Shown piece after piece: positions 44,623-53,802 of a DNA stretch of 64,000 bases. The translations under genes and the position numbers were made by a program. Each line of letters opens with the position of its first letter. Position 1 is the first letter of the stretch. The notes under the pieces are model-generated. The model had not been told where the DNA came from. It did not search any database and worked only from the letters and a program-made list of their open reading frames with translations. Origin of the DNA: Wocania ichthyoenteri Th78 (GTDB lineage Bacteria > Bacteroidota > Bacteroidia > Flavobacteriales > Flavobacteriaceae); assembly GCF_000789235.1 (NCBI RefSeq), contig NZ_KN525716.1:248001-312000 (forward strand). Reading direction: 5' to 3'.

Positions 44623-45060
44623 ATGAGAACGTATATTTATCTAATCCTAGTATTAGGTTTTCTTATTAGTTGCAACACTTCAAAAAGAATCCCTACAAAA
44701 AGTAAAGAAGAAGCTAACAAAATAACAGCAAACGATACTGTAACAATTGCCAATGATGAATTGGAGTACGAAATTATCATTATTGAACCTGGCTTTAATT
44801 TTTGGCTAGCTAGCAGAGCAAGACCAGAAGGTTATTATTCTCAACAATTTTTAGAAAACAGAAATTATCAGTATGTAGTGGAATGGAATCAAAGAGTATT
44901 ACAGCCTAATCGCTATAATCCAGACCTTTACGAAATGCAAATTGACTACCAACGTGGAATAGATTATGGATACGATGTGAATTATAAGTTATATAATTAT
45001 TTTATTTATTTTCAATTAACTTACAAACAACAATTAGCTGGCTTTACACCTAGAATTTAA
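44623..45060 (+). CDS. DUF6146-family lipoprotein
   Basis: 145 residues. A lipoprotein signal with lipobox FLISC (Cys17) is followed by a polar linker and the conserved aromatic-rich block EPGFNFWLASRARPEGYY, NYQYVVEWNQRVLQP, and IDYGYDVNYKLYNYFIYFQLTYKQQLAGF. The family is known from Bacteroidota with no assigned function. The aromatic pattern is consistent with an envelope-attached beta-rich protein. It is the first of a run of four plus-strand genes leading to a TonB receptor. Confidence 0.78.
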   Translation: MRTYIYLILVLGFLISCNTSKRIPTKSKEEANKITANDTVTIANDELEYEIIIIEPGFNFWLASRARPEGYYSQQFLENRNYQYVVEWNQRVLQPNRYNPDLYEMQIDYQRGIDYGYDVNYKLYNYFIYFQLTYKQQLAGFTPRI

Positions 45061-45096
45061 AACTCTTTTAACTATTTTTGCATTCAAATTTTTATT

Positions 45097-45591
45097 GTGA
45101 AAAAGTTTAAAGAACATTGGGATATACATCAGAATTGGCAACTTATTCTTCCTTTTTTAGGATTAGTAGCTTTAGGTTATTCATCTTTTAAATTATCAAA
45201 TGTATTTCTAAAAGATGATAATATCATTTTAACTTTGTTATTAAGTGGCGTTATCTTTTTTTTACTTTTAAAATTAACCCTTTTTATTTTTAATAAATTA
45301 GAAAAAAAATGGAATGTAACTTATAAGTGGGAAATGATTAGCATCTTTTTGGTGTTTGCCACTACAGGTTCTTCATCGTTATTTGTTAGTAGACCGCTAA
45401 TAAAATTAATGGGTATAAACAAAGATAACCTTCCAGGTTTTGCATATTGGATATTGTATATTATTATAGGGTTTATTTTTTACCAAATACTGCTTGTTTT
45501 AATAGGATGGTTTTTTGGGCAATACAAGTTTTTTTGGGGGTTTGAAAAAAAGATGCTTCGTAGAATTGGTTTTAAACGCTTTTTAGATTAG
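45097..45591 (+). CDS. DUF6787-like membrane protein with internal duplication
   Basis: 164 residues from a GTG start, with four hydrophobic helices (about 17-35, 45-68, 82-100, 112-140). The first half (FKEHWDIHQNWQLILPFLGL..GYSSF) and the second (LEKKWNVTYKWEMISIFLVF..GSSSLF) align through Trp, Trp, Ile, Phe-Leu and Gly-x-Ser-Ser positions, so the protein looks like a tandem duplication of a Trp-x5-Trp helix unit. No enzymatic motif is present. Its stop overlaps the next start (TAGTG). Confidence 0.72.
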   Translation: MKKFKEHWDIHQNWQLILPFLGLVALGYSSFKLSNVFLKDDNIILTLLLSGVIFFLLLKLTLFIFNKLEKKWNVTYKWEMISIFLVFATTGSSSLFVSRPLIKLMGINKDNLPGFAYWILYIIIGFIFYQILLVLIGWFFGQYKFFWGFEKKMLRRIGFKRFLD

Positions 45592-45923
45592 TGCAACTCG
45601 TTAAAGAACATATCGTTTTTAGAGTAATTACAATATTTATTGCTCTTGTATTTTTAGTGCCATCGGCTGTAAAATTTGCGCATATATTTACACACCACAC
45701 GCACGAAGTTTGTAACGATTACTCAACAACACATATACACAAAGTAGATATTGATTGTGATTTTTATAAGTTTAAACTCAATAAAAATTTCACTTATGCC
45801 TTTTTTAATGTTCATTTATTTTTAGAAAAAAATGAGCCTCAGCAAATTGCATCACAATACTATTTTTTAAGTAAATATCAACGTTTACAAACTTCTCTTC
45901 GTGGCCCGCCATCTTTAATTTAA
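45591..45923 (+). CDS. Small His-rich membrane-anchored protein upstream of a TonB receptor
   Basis: 110 residues from a GTG that overlaps the previous stop. One N-terminal transmembrane helix (about 8-28) is followed by a segment with clustered His and Cys: HIFTHHTHEVCNDYSTTHIHKVDIDCDFYKF (about 30-62). The remainder is polar. It looks suited to bind Zn, Cu or similar ions in the periplasm. The 61-base gap to a TonB receptor with its own His cluster supports a joint role in metal handling, but I know of no characterised family member. Confidence 0.65.
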   Translation: MQLVKEHIVFRVITIFIALVFLVPSAVKFAHIFTHHTHEVCNDYSTTHIHKVDIDCDFYKFKLNKNFTYAFFNVHLFLEKNEPQQIASQYYFLSKYQRLQTSLRGPPSLI

Positions 45924-45984
45924 TAATACAAAAAGTCTGCTGATTTTTTTCAGCTTAAATAATTATTAAATTAAAAATACAAAT

Positions 45985-48192
45985 ATGAAGTTATTTCTTA
46001 ATATGTTGCTATTGCTAGCAATATCAAATTTATATTCACAAAACAAAATAGAAGGCACTGTAACCGAAGCTAACACAAATTTTAGATTAGCTTATGCAAA
46101 TGTTTATATTCCTCATTTAGAAAAAGGAACAATTACTAATGAAAATGGCATTTTTACATTAGATAATTTACCAACAGGTAGATACACTATTCTATTCTCA
46201 ATTATTGGGTACGAAACACAATCGTTAAGTCTTACTATTCCATCAAACAATCCCATTTCAGTAGAATTAACACCATCTGCAATAGAAATGGAAAGTATTA
46301 TTATTTCAACACCATTTCATAAATTACAGCGTGATAATGTTATGAAGGTTGAACACAAAAATATAACAGATTTAAAAGCAAATGGAGCCACATCTTTAGC
46401 TGACGGCATTACCAATATTGCAGGTGTCGAAAGCGTTACAACTGGTTTAGGCATAGGAAAACCTGTTATTAGAGGACTGAGTTCTAACCGCGTATTGGTA
46501 TACACACAAGGTATTCGTTTAGAAAATCAGCAATTTGGTAGCGAACATGGTTTAGGCGTTAACGACGCTGGTATTGAAAGTGTTGAGATTATAAAAGGTC
46601 CTGCATCGCTACTTTATGGTAGTGATGCCTTAGGTGGAGTACTTTACCTAAATCCTGAAAAATTTGCAAATAACAATACAGCTTCGGGTGATTTTGGTGC
46701 TAATTATTACAGCAGTACCAATGGCTTTAATACCAATGCTGGTTATAAATCTTCGGCTAATAATTTTAAATTTTTATTTAGAGGAAGCCTTACTGAACAT
46801 TCTGATTATAAAACAAAAGCGTATCGAGTTACCAATACACGTTATAGAGAACAAGATTTTAAAGCAGGTTTAGGCTATCAAAACCATAAGTTCAAATCTG
46901 AGTTTAGATATAATCTTAATAATTCTAAATTAGGAATTCCTGAAGAAATTGGAGAGCAATCAACTAGTAGAACACCTTTACTTCCTTTTCAAAACATTAC
47001 AAACCATGTGTTTAGCTCAAAATCAACGCTATTTTTAAATGAATCGAAATTAGACATCAATTTAGGATTTATTTATAATGATAGAAAAGAATTTGAAGAA
47101 CATCATCATGAAAGCGAAGAAGAGGAACATGAAGATGACGAAATATTAGAAGCGGCTCTTCGCATGAAACTAAAAACATTTAATTACGATGTAAAATACC
47201 ATTTACCAAAATTGGGCAAATTTGAAACTATTGTTGGTGTTCAAGGGATGAATCAAACTAATTCAAATTATGGCGAAGAACAATTAATTCCAGATGCAAC
47301 AACTAACGATTTTGGACTGTTAGCAACGTCTCATATTCATTTTGAAAAGCTAGACATTCAGCTAGGTGCACGTTTTGATAACCGAAACATAAATGTTGCT
47401 TCAGGCGTAAAAAAAGACTTCAACAGTTTTAATGGTGCTTTTGGTATTAAAAAGACTGTTCTTAATAACTTAACTGCAAGACTAAACTTTGCAACGGGTT
47501 TTAGAGCACCAAATTTATCTGAACTCACATCTGACGGCACTCACGAAGGCACAAACCGATACGAAATAGGAAACATCAATTTAAAAAGTGAGCAAAATTT
47601 TCAAACAGATATTGCTTTAGAGTTTAAAAATGAGCATTTGGAAATTTTTGTTAATGGTTTTTACAACAGTATAAACAATTATATTTTCCTTTCTCCTAAT
47701 GGAAATCAAATTGACGATACACCAGTTTATCTATATTTACAAAATAACGCTAAGCTTTATGGTGGAGAATTTGGATTACATCTACATCCACACCCTTTAG
47801 ATTGGTTACATTTTGAGGCGAGTTTTGAAACCGTTACTGGAAAGCTGAAAAATGACACGTATTTACCGCTTATTCCAGCAAATTCTATAAGCAATATTAT
47901 AAGAATTGAATTTGAAGATAACTGGATTAAAAAGGGCTATACTTTTGTTAAATTAAAATCTACATTTAAACAAAACAATGTAGGTGATTTTGAAACAAAT
48001 ACAAACGGATACAATCTTTTAAGTGCTGGTTTTGGTGGTAGCTTTTCAGTTTTTAAAAATGAATTAAATGTAACGTTATCTGGAAACAATTTAACCAATA
48101 AAACGTATATGAATCATTTGTCACGCTTAAAACCTGATGGCATTTTCAACATCGGTAGGACTATTAATTTAGGATTTACTTATAGTTTATAA
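45985..48192 (+). CDS. TonB-dependent receptor with His/acidic loop, possible metal receptor
   Basis: 735 residues. Signal peptide (about 1-18), carboxypeptidase-regulatory-like domain (about 20-105), plug (IAGVESVTTGLGIGKPVIRGLSSNRVLVYTQ; VEIIKGPASLLYGSDALGG) and barrel with LNFATGFRAPNLSELTSDG near 500-520 and a C-terminal NLGFTYSL. Loop residues 373-390 are HHHESEEEEHEDDE-like. ZnuD-type zinc receptors also carry a His-rich loop, so zinc or another divalent metal is a reasonable guess. It follows the small His-rich protein gene and ends in a terminator. Confidence 0.88.
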   Translation: MKLFLNMLLLLAISNLYSQNKIEGTVTEANTNFRLAYANVYIPHLEKGTITNENGIFTLDNLPTGRYTILFSIIGYETQSLSLTIPSNNPISVELTPSAIEMESIIISTPFHKLQRDNVMKVEHKNITDLKANGATSLADGITNIAGVESVTTGLGIGKPVIRGLSSNRVLVYTQGIRLENQQFGSEHGLGVNDAGIESVEIIKGPASLLYGSDALGGVLYLNPEKFANNNTASGDFGANYYSSTNGFNTNAGYKSSANNFKFLFRGSLTEHSDYKTKAYRVTNTRYREQDFKAGLGYQNHKFKSEFRYNLNNSKLGIPEEIGEQSTSRTPLLPFQNITNHVFSSKSTLFLNESKLDINLGFIYNDRKEFEEHHHESEEEEHEDDEILEAALRMKLKTFNYDVKYHLPKLGKFETIVGVQGMNQTNSNYGEEQLIPDATTNDFGLLATSHIHFEKLDIQLGARFDNRNINVASGVKKDFNSFNGAFGIKKTVLNNLTARLNFATGFRAPNLSELTSDGTHEGTNRYEIGNINLKSEQNFQTDIALEFKNEHLEIFVNGFYNSINNYIFLSPNGNQIDDTPVYLYLQNNAKLYGGEFGLHLHPHPLDWLHFEASFETVTGKLKNDTYLPLIPANSISNIIRIEFEDNWIKKGYTFVKLKSTFKQNNVGDFETNTNGYNLLSAGFGGSFSVFKNELNVTLSGNNLTNKTYMNHLSRLKPDGIFNIGRTINLGFTYSL

Positions 48193-48194
48193 CT

Positions 48195-48228
48195 AAAAAA
48201 TGCCTTTCAAATTTGAAAGGCATTTTTT
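48195..48228. terminator. Perfect 34-base palindrome acting as two-way terminator
   Basis: The sequence from 48195 to 48228 is its own reverse complement, with half AAAAAATGCCTTTCAAA. It separates the convergent TonB receptor and 96-aa genes, and both strands end in T-runs. Confidence 0.85.
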
Positions 48229-48245
48229 TTGTGTTTATTATGATA

Positions 48246-48536
48246 TTATTTATTGTCAGCTTCAACCTCAACCACAATAGGTTTTTCTTCTTTATTAAAA
48301 ACATAGGTTAAAAACCACATGATTGTAAATGTTGGAATAATGTCAAATCCTGGTATGGCTTCTTCAATAAACGATACTACACCAGCTATTTTTCCTTTAG
48401 TGCCTTTGTACATTTTACTCATTAAATAAGCTGATGCTGGTGCCCAAATTATATCTAAAAGGGTTAGCATACCAACTATATCAAATAATATGCTTAATGC
48501 TAATTTTTTATTTTTACTTAAATTTTCTAATTTCAT
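48246..48536 (-). CDS. Small membrane protein of unknown function
   Basis: 96 residues. Two hydrophobic segments, about 13-36 (ALSILFDIVGMLTLLDIIWAPASAYLM) and 63-80 (FDIIPTFTIMWFLTYVF), flank a basic loop (SKMYKGTKGKIAG). The tail is acidic. I do not recognise a family. It is divergent in style from folE, 45 bases upstream on the same strand, so it might be read from the folE transcript. Confidence 0.7.
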   Translation of the reverse strand: MKLENLSKNKKLALSILFDIVGMLTLLDIIWAPASAYLMSKMYKGTKGKIAGVVSFIEEAIPGFDIIPTFTIMWFLTYVFNKEEKPIVVEVEADNK

Positions 48537-48581
48537 AGGTGTTTGTTTTTAAACTATATAACGCAAGAAACATACCAAAAA

Positions 48582-49169
48582 TTACTTTCCAATAAGTTTT
48601 AAAAACTCATTTCTAGTTTCAATTTTCTCAAATTGTCCTCTAAACCCAGAAGTTGTTGTTATTGAGTTTTGCTTTTGTACACCTCGCATCATCATACACA
48701 TGTGCGAAGCTTCAATAACCACGGCAACCCCTTGTGGCTTTAGGGTGTCATTTATACAATCTAATACTTGTTCTGTTAACCGTTCTTGTACTTGTAATCG
48801 TCTTGCAAATACATCAATAATCCTAGGCAATTTGCTCAACCCAACTATATGTCCGTTTGGTATATATGCAATATGCGCTTTTCCAAAAAAAGGTAAAATA
48901 TGGTGTTCGCAAAGCGAATATAATTCGATGTCTTTTACAATAACCATTTCGTTATAAGATTCTTTAAACATAGCGCTTTTAAGAATTTCAACAGGGTCTT
49001 GATGGTAACCTTGAGTTAAAAACTGCATTGCTTTTGCAGCGCGTTCGGGTGTTTTTAACAAACCATCCCTATCGGTATCTTCACCTAAGTCCTCAATAAT
49101 ATTTTTGTATCTATCCTTAACATCATCAGTTACTTGCATATTATACTCTTCAAATTTTTTATATGGCAT
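48582..49169 (-). CDS. folE: GTP cyclohydrolase I
   Basis: 195 residues from the ATG at 49169 ([16 protein letters not shown]). The longer frame to 49250 adds unconserved sequence. It makes 7,8-dihydroneopterin triphosphate for folate and pterins. It has [40 protein letters not shown] (zinc Cys and His), [23 protein letters not shown], and [20 protein letters not shown] with the second zinc Cys. pabB, another folate gene, is elsewhere in the window and not linked. Confidence 0.96.
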   Translation of the reverse strand: MPYKKFEEYNMQVTDDVKDRYKNIIEDLGEDTDRDGLLKTPERAAKAMQFLTQGYHQDPVEILKSAMFKESYNEMVIVKDIELYSLCEHHILPFFGKAHIAYIPNGHIVGLSKLPRIIDVFARRLQVQERLTEQVLDCINDTLKPQGVAVVIEASHMCMMMRGVQKQNSITTTSGFRGQFEKIETRNEFLKLIGK

Positions 49170-49300
49170 GTTATGTTTTATTAAGATTCCTTCCTTATTG
49201 TCAAAATGGCAACTTAAACTGAAATTTCTTATTTGAATAAAAATAGTCAAAAAATATTAACAATTACTTTAGTTTTTTAACGTTTACTTAAGATTAATGC

Positions 49301-49330
49301 ATTTTTAACAAAACTACATTTGTTAAAAAT
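49301..49330. promoter_or_regulatory. Palindrome enclosing a -7 box TACATTTG
   Basis: ATTTTTAACAAA (49301-49312) and TTTGTTAAAAAT (49319-49330) are exact reverse complements around six bases. The plus-strand -7 box TACATTTG (49315-49322) runs through the loop and right arm. It is 61 bases before the DUF5916 gene and in the divergent gap with folE, well placed for a repressor operator. Confidence 0.55.
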
Positions 49331-49390
49331 GTAACATGTATTACTAAAAACCATCTTTTAATCATCAAACAAAAAAACAAACCAACTTTA

Positions 49391-51901
49391 ATGAGGCAAC
49401 TCATCTCGTTCTGCTTTATTTTATTTTGCTCTTTTTTAGCCAATACACAAGGTAAAAAAACATTAAATATTGTAAGAACAACTACTGCTCCAAAAATTGA
49501 CGGTGTTTTAAATGACCATGCGTGGAAAAATGCAGATAGCGCCAAAAACTTTACACAGTTTAGACCAGAAATGGGTGTTCCAGAAAAAGCACATCAAAAA
49601 ACTATTGTTAAAATAACTTATGACGACAATGCTATTTATGTTGCTGCCTATTTAAAAGATAAGCCCAAAGATATTCAAAAACAATTTACTAGTCGCGATA
49701 ATTTTGGACAATCAGATTTTTTCACATTAGTACTAAATCCTAATAACGATGCTCAAAACGATACTGAATTTTTTGTATTTAGTTCTGGAACACAAGCCGA
49801 TGCCATCGCTTCCCCAAGTATTGATGATGGCGAAGATTTTGGATGGAATGCCGTTTGGGATAGTGCCGTAAAAATTGTTGATGATGGTTGGATTGTTGAA
49901 ATGAAAATACCTTATAGAACACTACGTTTTTCAAATGATGATGTTCAAACTTGGGGACTACAATTTCATAGACGTTTTAGAATTGATAACTCGCAATATT
50001 CGTGGAATCCTATAGATAGAACCAAAGGTAATATTGGTTTATATCACGGCGAATTATTGGGTATTAAAAACATTAAACCCCCAACACGATTAAGTTTTTA
50101 TCCGTTTGTATCTGGAATATCAACATCTTTTGATGGTGAACATGAAACCGATTTTAATGTTGGTTTAGATGTAAAATACGGTATCACCGAAAATTTTACT
50201 TTAGACGCTACTTTGATACCTGATTTCAGTCAAGCTGCTTTTGACAATGTAAGATTGAATTTAGGCCCTTTTGAACAAACGTTTAACGAACAGCGTCAAT
50301 TTTTTAAAGAAGGTGTCGATTTATTTAATAAAGGTGATTTATTTTTTTCAAGGCGCATTGGAAATTCGCCAACAGAACGAGGAGCTATCGAAGAAGAGCT
50401 AATAAGTAACGACAACATAAATGAAGAAATTATAGATAACCCAAATATAGTTAAAACATTAAATGCTGTTAAAGTCTCTGGGCGTACTAAAAAAGGTTTG
50501 GGCATTGGTTTTTTTAATGCTATAACTGAAAAAACAGAAGTCAAAATAAAAACAACTGAATACATTAGAGACCAAAACACACAAGTCATAACAGATAGCG
50601 TTATCTCTTATAGAAATAGAGTTACAGAACCTCTTGCAAATTATAACATTTTGGTTCTCGACCAACAGTTTAATGGTAATTCATCTGTAAGTCTTATAAA
50701 CACAAATGTTACTAGAGATGGCGGTTATCGAGACGGAAACGTTACTGGACTTTTAGCCGATATTTCGAATAAAAGAAACACCTATAATATTCGTGGTCAA
50801 GTAAAGATGAGTAATGTAAATTTAGATGACGGTATGAGCACAGGTTTAAGTTCGTTTTTTATGATTAGAAAATCGCATGGTAAGTTTCGTTATAGTTTCG
50901 ATCACAGTTTTGCAGATGAGGAATACGATATTAACGATCTTGGTTTAAACAATAGAAACAATTTTAGCAATTTTGGTGTTGATGCGTCATATCAAATATT
51001 CGAACCCACAAAAAAGTTGAATGATTTTAGAGTTAATACCTGGATAAATTATCGTCGTTTATATAATCCAAATACATACACAGGAACAAATTTTGGTTTA
51101 CGGTTTAATGCACAAACAAAAAAACTTATGTGGTTTGGAGCTAGAATTAATTTTCAACCAGGAAAGCAATACGACTATTTTGAACCTCGCGATTTTGAAA
51201 ACAAACGTTTTTTTATTTATAAAAACTTTGGATCAACAGGTGTTTGGTTTGAAACTAATTCCAACAAAATGTTCTCTATAGAAGTCAACCTAGGGTCGTT
51301 TACCATGTTTGATAACGAAAGAGATTTTTTTGGGTATGAGTTTGAAATTGAACCTACTTTTAGGTTTAATGATAAGTTTAGAATGTCTTACGAATTAGAA
51401 TATCAAAATAACAATGGAAGTCGCGGTTTTGTAGATAATATAAATGATGATATTATTTTTGGTGAACGCAATGTAGTTTCTATTGAAAATGGAGTTTCTG
51501 GAGCTTATAATTTTAATCCTCTAAATGCTTTAAGCATCACTTTTAGAAACTTTTGGAGTACCGTAAATTATGATTACGACTTATTTGTACTTGAAAACGA
51601 CGGCACTTTATCTACAACCAATGGTTACAATACAAATAGTTTAGAAGATAATCCAAACATCAATTTTAATACTTGGAATTTAGATTTACGCTACTCGTGG
51701 CAATTTGCTCCAGGTAGCCAACTAACCGCTTTATACAGAAACTCACTTTTCAATTCCGATACCGCCTCTAAAGATACTTATTTTAATAGCTTAAATACTC
51801 TATTCGATCAACCTATAAAGCATGTGTTTTCATTAAAACTTCAATATTTTATTGATTATTCAAATCTTAAAAATGTTTTTAAAAGGAAAAGTAACAGTTA
51901 A
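49391..51901 (+). CDS. DUF5916-family outer-membrane protein with CBM9-like domain
   Basis: 836 residues. Signal peptide (about 1-19, ends FLANTQ). Residues about 25-215 form a carbohydrate-binding-module-9-like domain (TAPKIDGVLNDHAWKNADSAKNF, IYVAAYLKDKP, DGWIVEMKIPYRTLRF, WGLQFHRRF). The remaining ~600 residues are DUF5916, rich in alternating strands with NEQRQFFKEGVDLFNKGDLFFSRRIG and ending in an aromatic strand, suggesting a beta-barrel. The transported or bound ligand is unknown. No SusC/SusD partner is adjacent. A palindromic operator-like site precedes it. Confidence 0.87.
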   Translation: MRQLISFCFILFCSFLANTQGKKTLNIVRTTTAPKIDGVLNDHAWKNADSAKNFTQFRPEMGVPEKAHQKTIVKITYDDNAIYVAAYLKDKPKDIQKQFTSRDNFGQSDFFTLVLNPNNDAQNDTEFFVFSSGTQADAIASPSIDDGEDFGWNAVWDSAVKIVDDGWIVEMKIPYRTLRFSNDDVQTWGLQFHRRFRIDNSQYSWNPIDRTKGNIGLYHGELLGIKNIKPPTRLSFYPFVSGISTSFDGEHETDFNVGLDVKYGITENFTLDATLIPDFSQAAFDNVRLNLGPFEQTFNEQRQFFKEGVDLFNKGDLFFSRRIGNSPTERGAIEEELISNDNINEEIIDNPNIVKTLNAVKVSGRTKKGLGIGFFNAITEKTEVKIKTTEYIRDQNTQVITDSVISYRNRVTEPLANYNILVLDQQFNGNSSVSLINTNVTRDGGYRDGNVTGLLADISNKRNTYNIRGQVKMSNVNLDDGMSTGLSSFFMIRKSHGKFRYSFDHSFADEEYDINDLGLNNRNNFSNFGVDASYQIFEPTKKLNDFRVNTWINYRRLYNPNTYTGTNFGLRFNAQTKKLMWFGARINFQPGKQYDYFEPRDFENKRFFIYKNFGSTGVWFETNSNKMFSIEVNLGSFTMFDNERDFFGYEFEIEPTFRFNDKFRMSYELEYQNNNGSRGFVDNINDDIIFGERNVVSIENGVSGAYNFNPLNALSITFRNFWSTVNYDYDLFVLENDGTLSTTNGYNTNSLEDNPNINFNTWNLDLRYSWQFAPGSQLTALYRNSLFNSDTASKDTYFNSLNTLFDQPIKHVFSLKLQYFIDYSNLKNVFKRKSNS

Positions 51902-51952
51902 TCGTTGCTTATAAATCTATAAAGCAGTACTTTCATTCCCTAATTATTTTTT

Positions 51953-52615
51953 ATGATTAAAGCGCATAATGTTCATAAATACTACGGCGATTTACACGTC
52001 CTTAAAGGTGTAGATATTCATGTAAAAAAAAGTGAAATTGTATCTATTGTTGGTGCTTCAGGTGCCGGAAAAACAACGTTGTTACAACTTTTAGGGACTT
52101 TAGATAAAGCTTCTGCTAAAGAAGATTTTAATATTACCATAAACAATACCAATATTAATACACTAAACGATAAAGCTTTGGCTAAGTTTAGAAACGAGCA
52201 TATTGGTTTTATCTTTCAGTTTCATCAATTATTACCTGAATTTACAGCTTTAGAAAACGTGTGCTTGCCAGCATTTATAAAAGGCACAAAAAAAGCAGAT
52301 GCCGAAAAACGCGCCAAAGAACTTTTAGATTTTCTAGGATTATCACATCGTTATAATCATAAACCCAACGAGCTTTCCGGTGGCGAACAACAACGTGTTG
52401 CTGTTGCGAGAGCTTTAATAAATAATCCGGATTTAATTTTTGCTGACGAACCTTCTGGAAATCTGGATAGTGAATCTGCCGAAACCTTACACAGTCTGTT
52501 TTTTAAACTTCGTGAAGAGTTTGGGCAAACCTTTGTAATTGTTACTCACAACGAAGAACTGGCAAATTTAGCCGATAGAAAATTAACGATGGTTGATGGG
52601 AAAATTGTGAATTAA
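51953..52615 (+). CDS. LolD/MacB-type ABC transporter ATP-binding protein
   Basis: 220 residues. Walker [11 protein letters not shown]-loop [21 protein letters not shown], signature [15 protein letters not shown], Walker [13 protein letters not shown] and H-loop IVTHNEELA are all present. The Gln-His-Leu sequence and length are typical of LolD-like subunits that power lipoprotein release or other envelope export. No permease gene is adjacent on this strand, so its partner lies elsewhere. It is 51 bases after the DUF5916 gene. Confidence 0.9.
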   Translation: MIKAHNVHKYYGDLHVLKGVDIHVKKSEIVSIVGASGAGKTTLLQLLGTLDKASAKEDFNITINNTNINTLNDKALAKFRNEHIGFIFQFHQLLPEFTALENVCLPAFIKGTKKADAEKRAKELLDFLGLSHRYNHKPNELSGGEQQRVAVARALINNPDLIFADEPSGNLDSESAETLHSLFFKLREEFGQTFVIVTHNEELANLADRKLTMVDGKIVN

Positions 52616-52658
52616 TTTATATCACTTTTTTGGTTACGCTTATTTATATGTTGCTAAT

Positions 52659-53519
52659 TTATTGTTCATCTTTCTTCTTAGCTTCCGTATCATTTGATTT
52701 TACATGTAAATCCATCTGAGGAAAAGGTATAGCAATATTATTTTTAGCAAATTCTCGACTAATATTTCTACGTATATCGCTTTTCACTTTACTTATCCGA
52801 AATATATTTTGACTAAAAAACAAAACTTGAAAATCTAATGACGAACTTCCAAAATTTACTAATCGTGCTTCAGTCGATTCGCGGTCAGATATATCAGGAT
52901 GTTGAAATGCACTTTCTTCTAAAATTTTTATAACTAAATCAATATCACTCCCATAAGCAACACCAACATCAATTCTAAAGCGCGTCTTCATGGTTTGATG
53001 GCTCCAGTTTATAACTTTATTAGTTGTAATTAATGAATTTGGAATTATAATAGAAACGTCATCTGTATTTAAGGCCTTAGACGTTCGCAATCCAATACTT
53101 TGAATCTTAACGATATCACCATCAATGTCTAAGACATCATCTATTTTTATAGATTGTTCTGAAAGTAAAATTATTCCAGATATAACATCGTTAAATGTTT
53201 GCTGTAATCCTAAGCCTATTCCAACAAGTAAAGCAGCAGAACCAGCTAATAATACAGTAACTTTAACACCAATAGTTTCTAAAATAAGCCCAACTGCAAT
53301 GACCCAAACTACATATCTAATGATTTGAAGTAATGCATAAACACTCCCTCTGCTAAGTTTTTTAAATCTACGTTTACGAAAAAGGGCTTTCTTAATTAAC
53401 CATAATATAAATTTGGTTACAAGAAATATCATTAAAACTTTCACTAATGTAAAAACTTGCACACTATTTTCTCCTACACTAATAAGCTCAAATTCCAAAA
53501 AATTCCTAATTGTTTCCAT
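52659..53519 (-). CDS. Mechanosensitive ion channel, MscS family (second copy)
   Basis: 286 residues. Three hydrophobic segments (about 23-45, 62-85, 88-115), the last with the Ala/Gly-rich pore helix VTVLLAGSAALLVGIGLGLQQTFNDVISGIILLSEQSIKIDD. A beta domain (VLDIDGDIVKIQSIGLRTSKALNTDDVSIIIPNS) and a C-terminal alpha/beta domain follow. It is distinct from the 275-aa copy at 11290-12117, with low similarity outside the pore. It has no linked sigma factor. Its upstream side abuts the duplicated segment at 53580. Confidence 0.9.
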   Translation of the reverse strand: METIRNFLEFELISVGENSVQVFTLVKVLMIFLVTKFILWLIKKALFRKRRFKKLSRGSVYALLQIIRYVVWVIAVGLILETIGVKVTVLLAGSAALLVGIGLGLQQTFNDVISGIILLSEQSIKIDDVLDIDGDIVKIQSIGLRTSKALNTDDVSIIIPNSLITTNKVINWSHQTMKTRFRIDVGVAYGSDIDLVIKILEESAFQHPDISDRESTEARLVNFGSSSLDFQVLFFSQNIFRISKVKSDIRRNISREFAKNNIAIPFPQMDLHVKSNDTEAKKKDEQ

Positions 53520-53579
53520 GTTGTTTTTTTAATGACACATAACGATTAGTATGTGGTTTAATAATTTATATATGTCGCT

Positions 53580-53710
53580 AAGCGAAGTTAGTTTTTTAAA
53601 ATTGTAATTTCAAAACCTCTTAAGAATACTTACTTTTACCATCAAAATTTACTTTTTGAAACAAGCAGAACTCAATGGATTTCTAGACACTAAAGTTGCT
53701 CGATACAATA
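53580..53710 (+). repeat. Partial duplicate of the 5' region of the TIGR02757 gene (copy A)
   Basis: 53620-53710 is identical to 55032-55122 except for 2 of 91 bases, and covers the promoter box TACTTTTA (53631-53638), the TTG start and the first 18 codons. A further ~27 bases (AAGCGAAGTTAGTTTTTTAA and following, from 53580) match 54973 onward. The two copies lie in direct orientation on either side of the acyltransferase gene. Confidence 0.9.
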
Positions 53711-53802
53711 ACTCAAAAACGGTCAAAGCTAATAAAAACTATTCTGCTTCGCCAGCTATATATAAAATGTTAGCAATAGAATATATTTATAATTATTCTT
53801 AG
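53656..53802 (+). pseudogene. Chimeric fragment: first 18 codons of TIGR02757 gene plus unrelated tail
   Basis: The TTG at 53656 begins MKQAELNGFLDTKVARYN, nearly identical to the start of the protein at 55068. It then runs into unrelated sequence and stops at TAG 53800-53802 (48 codons), overlapping the end of the convergent acyltransferase gene by 4 bases. It keeps the duplicated -7 box, so it may be transcribed, but it is too short to fold like the parent. Confidence 0.75.
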
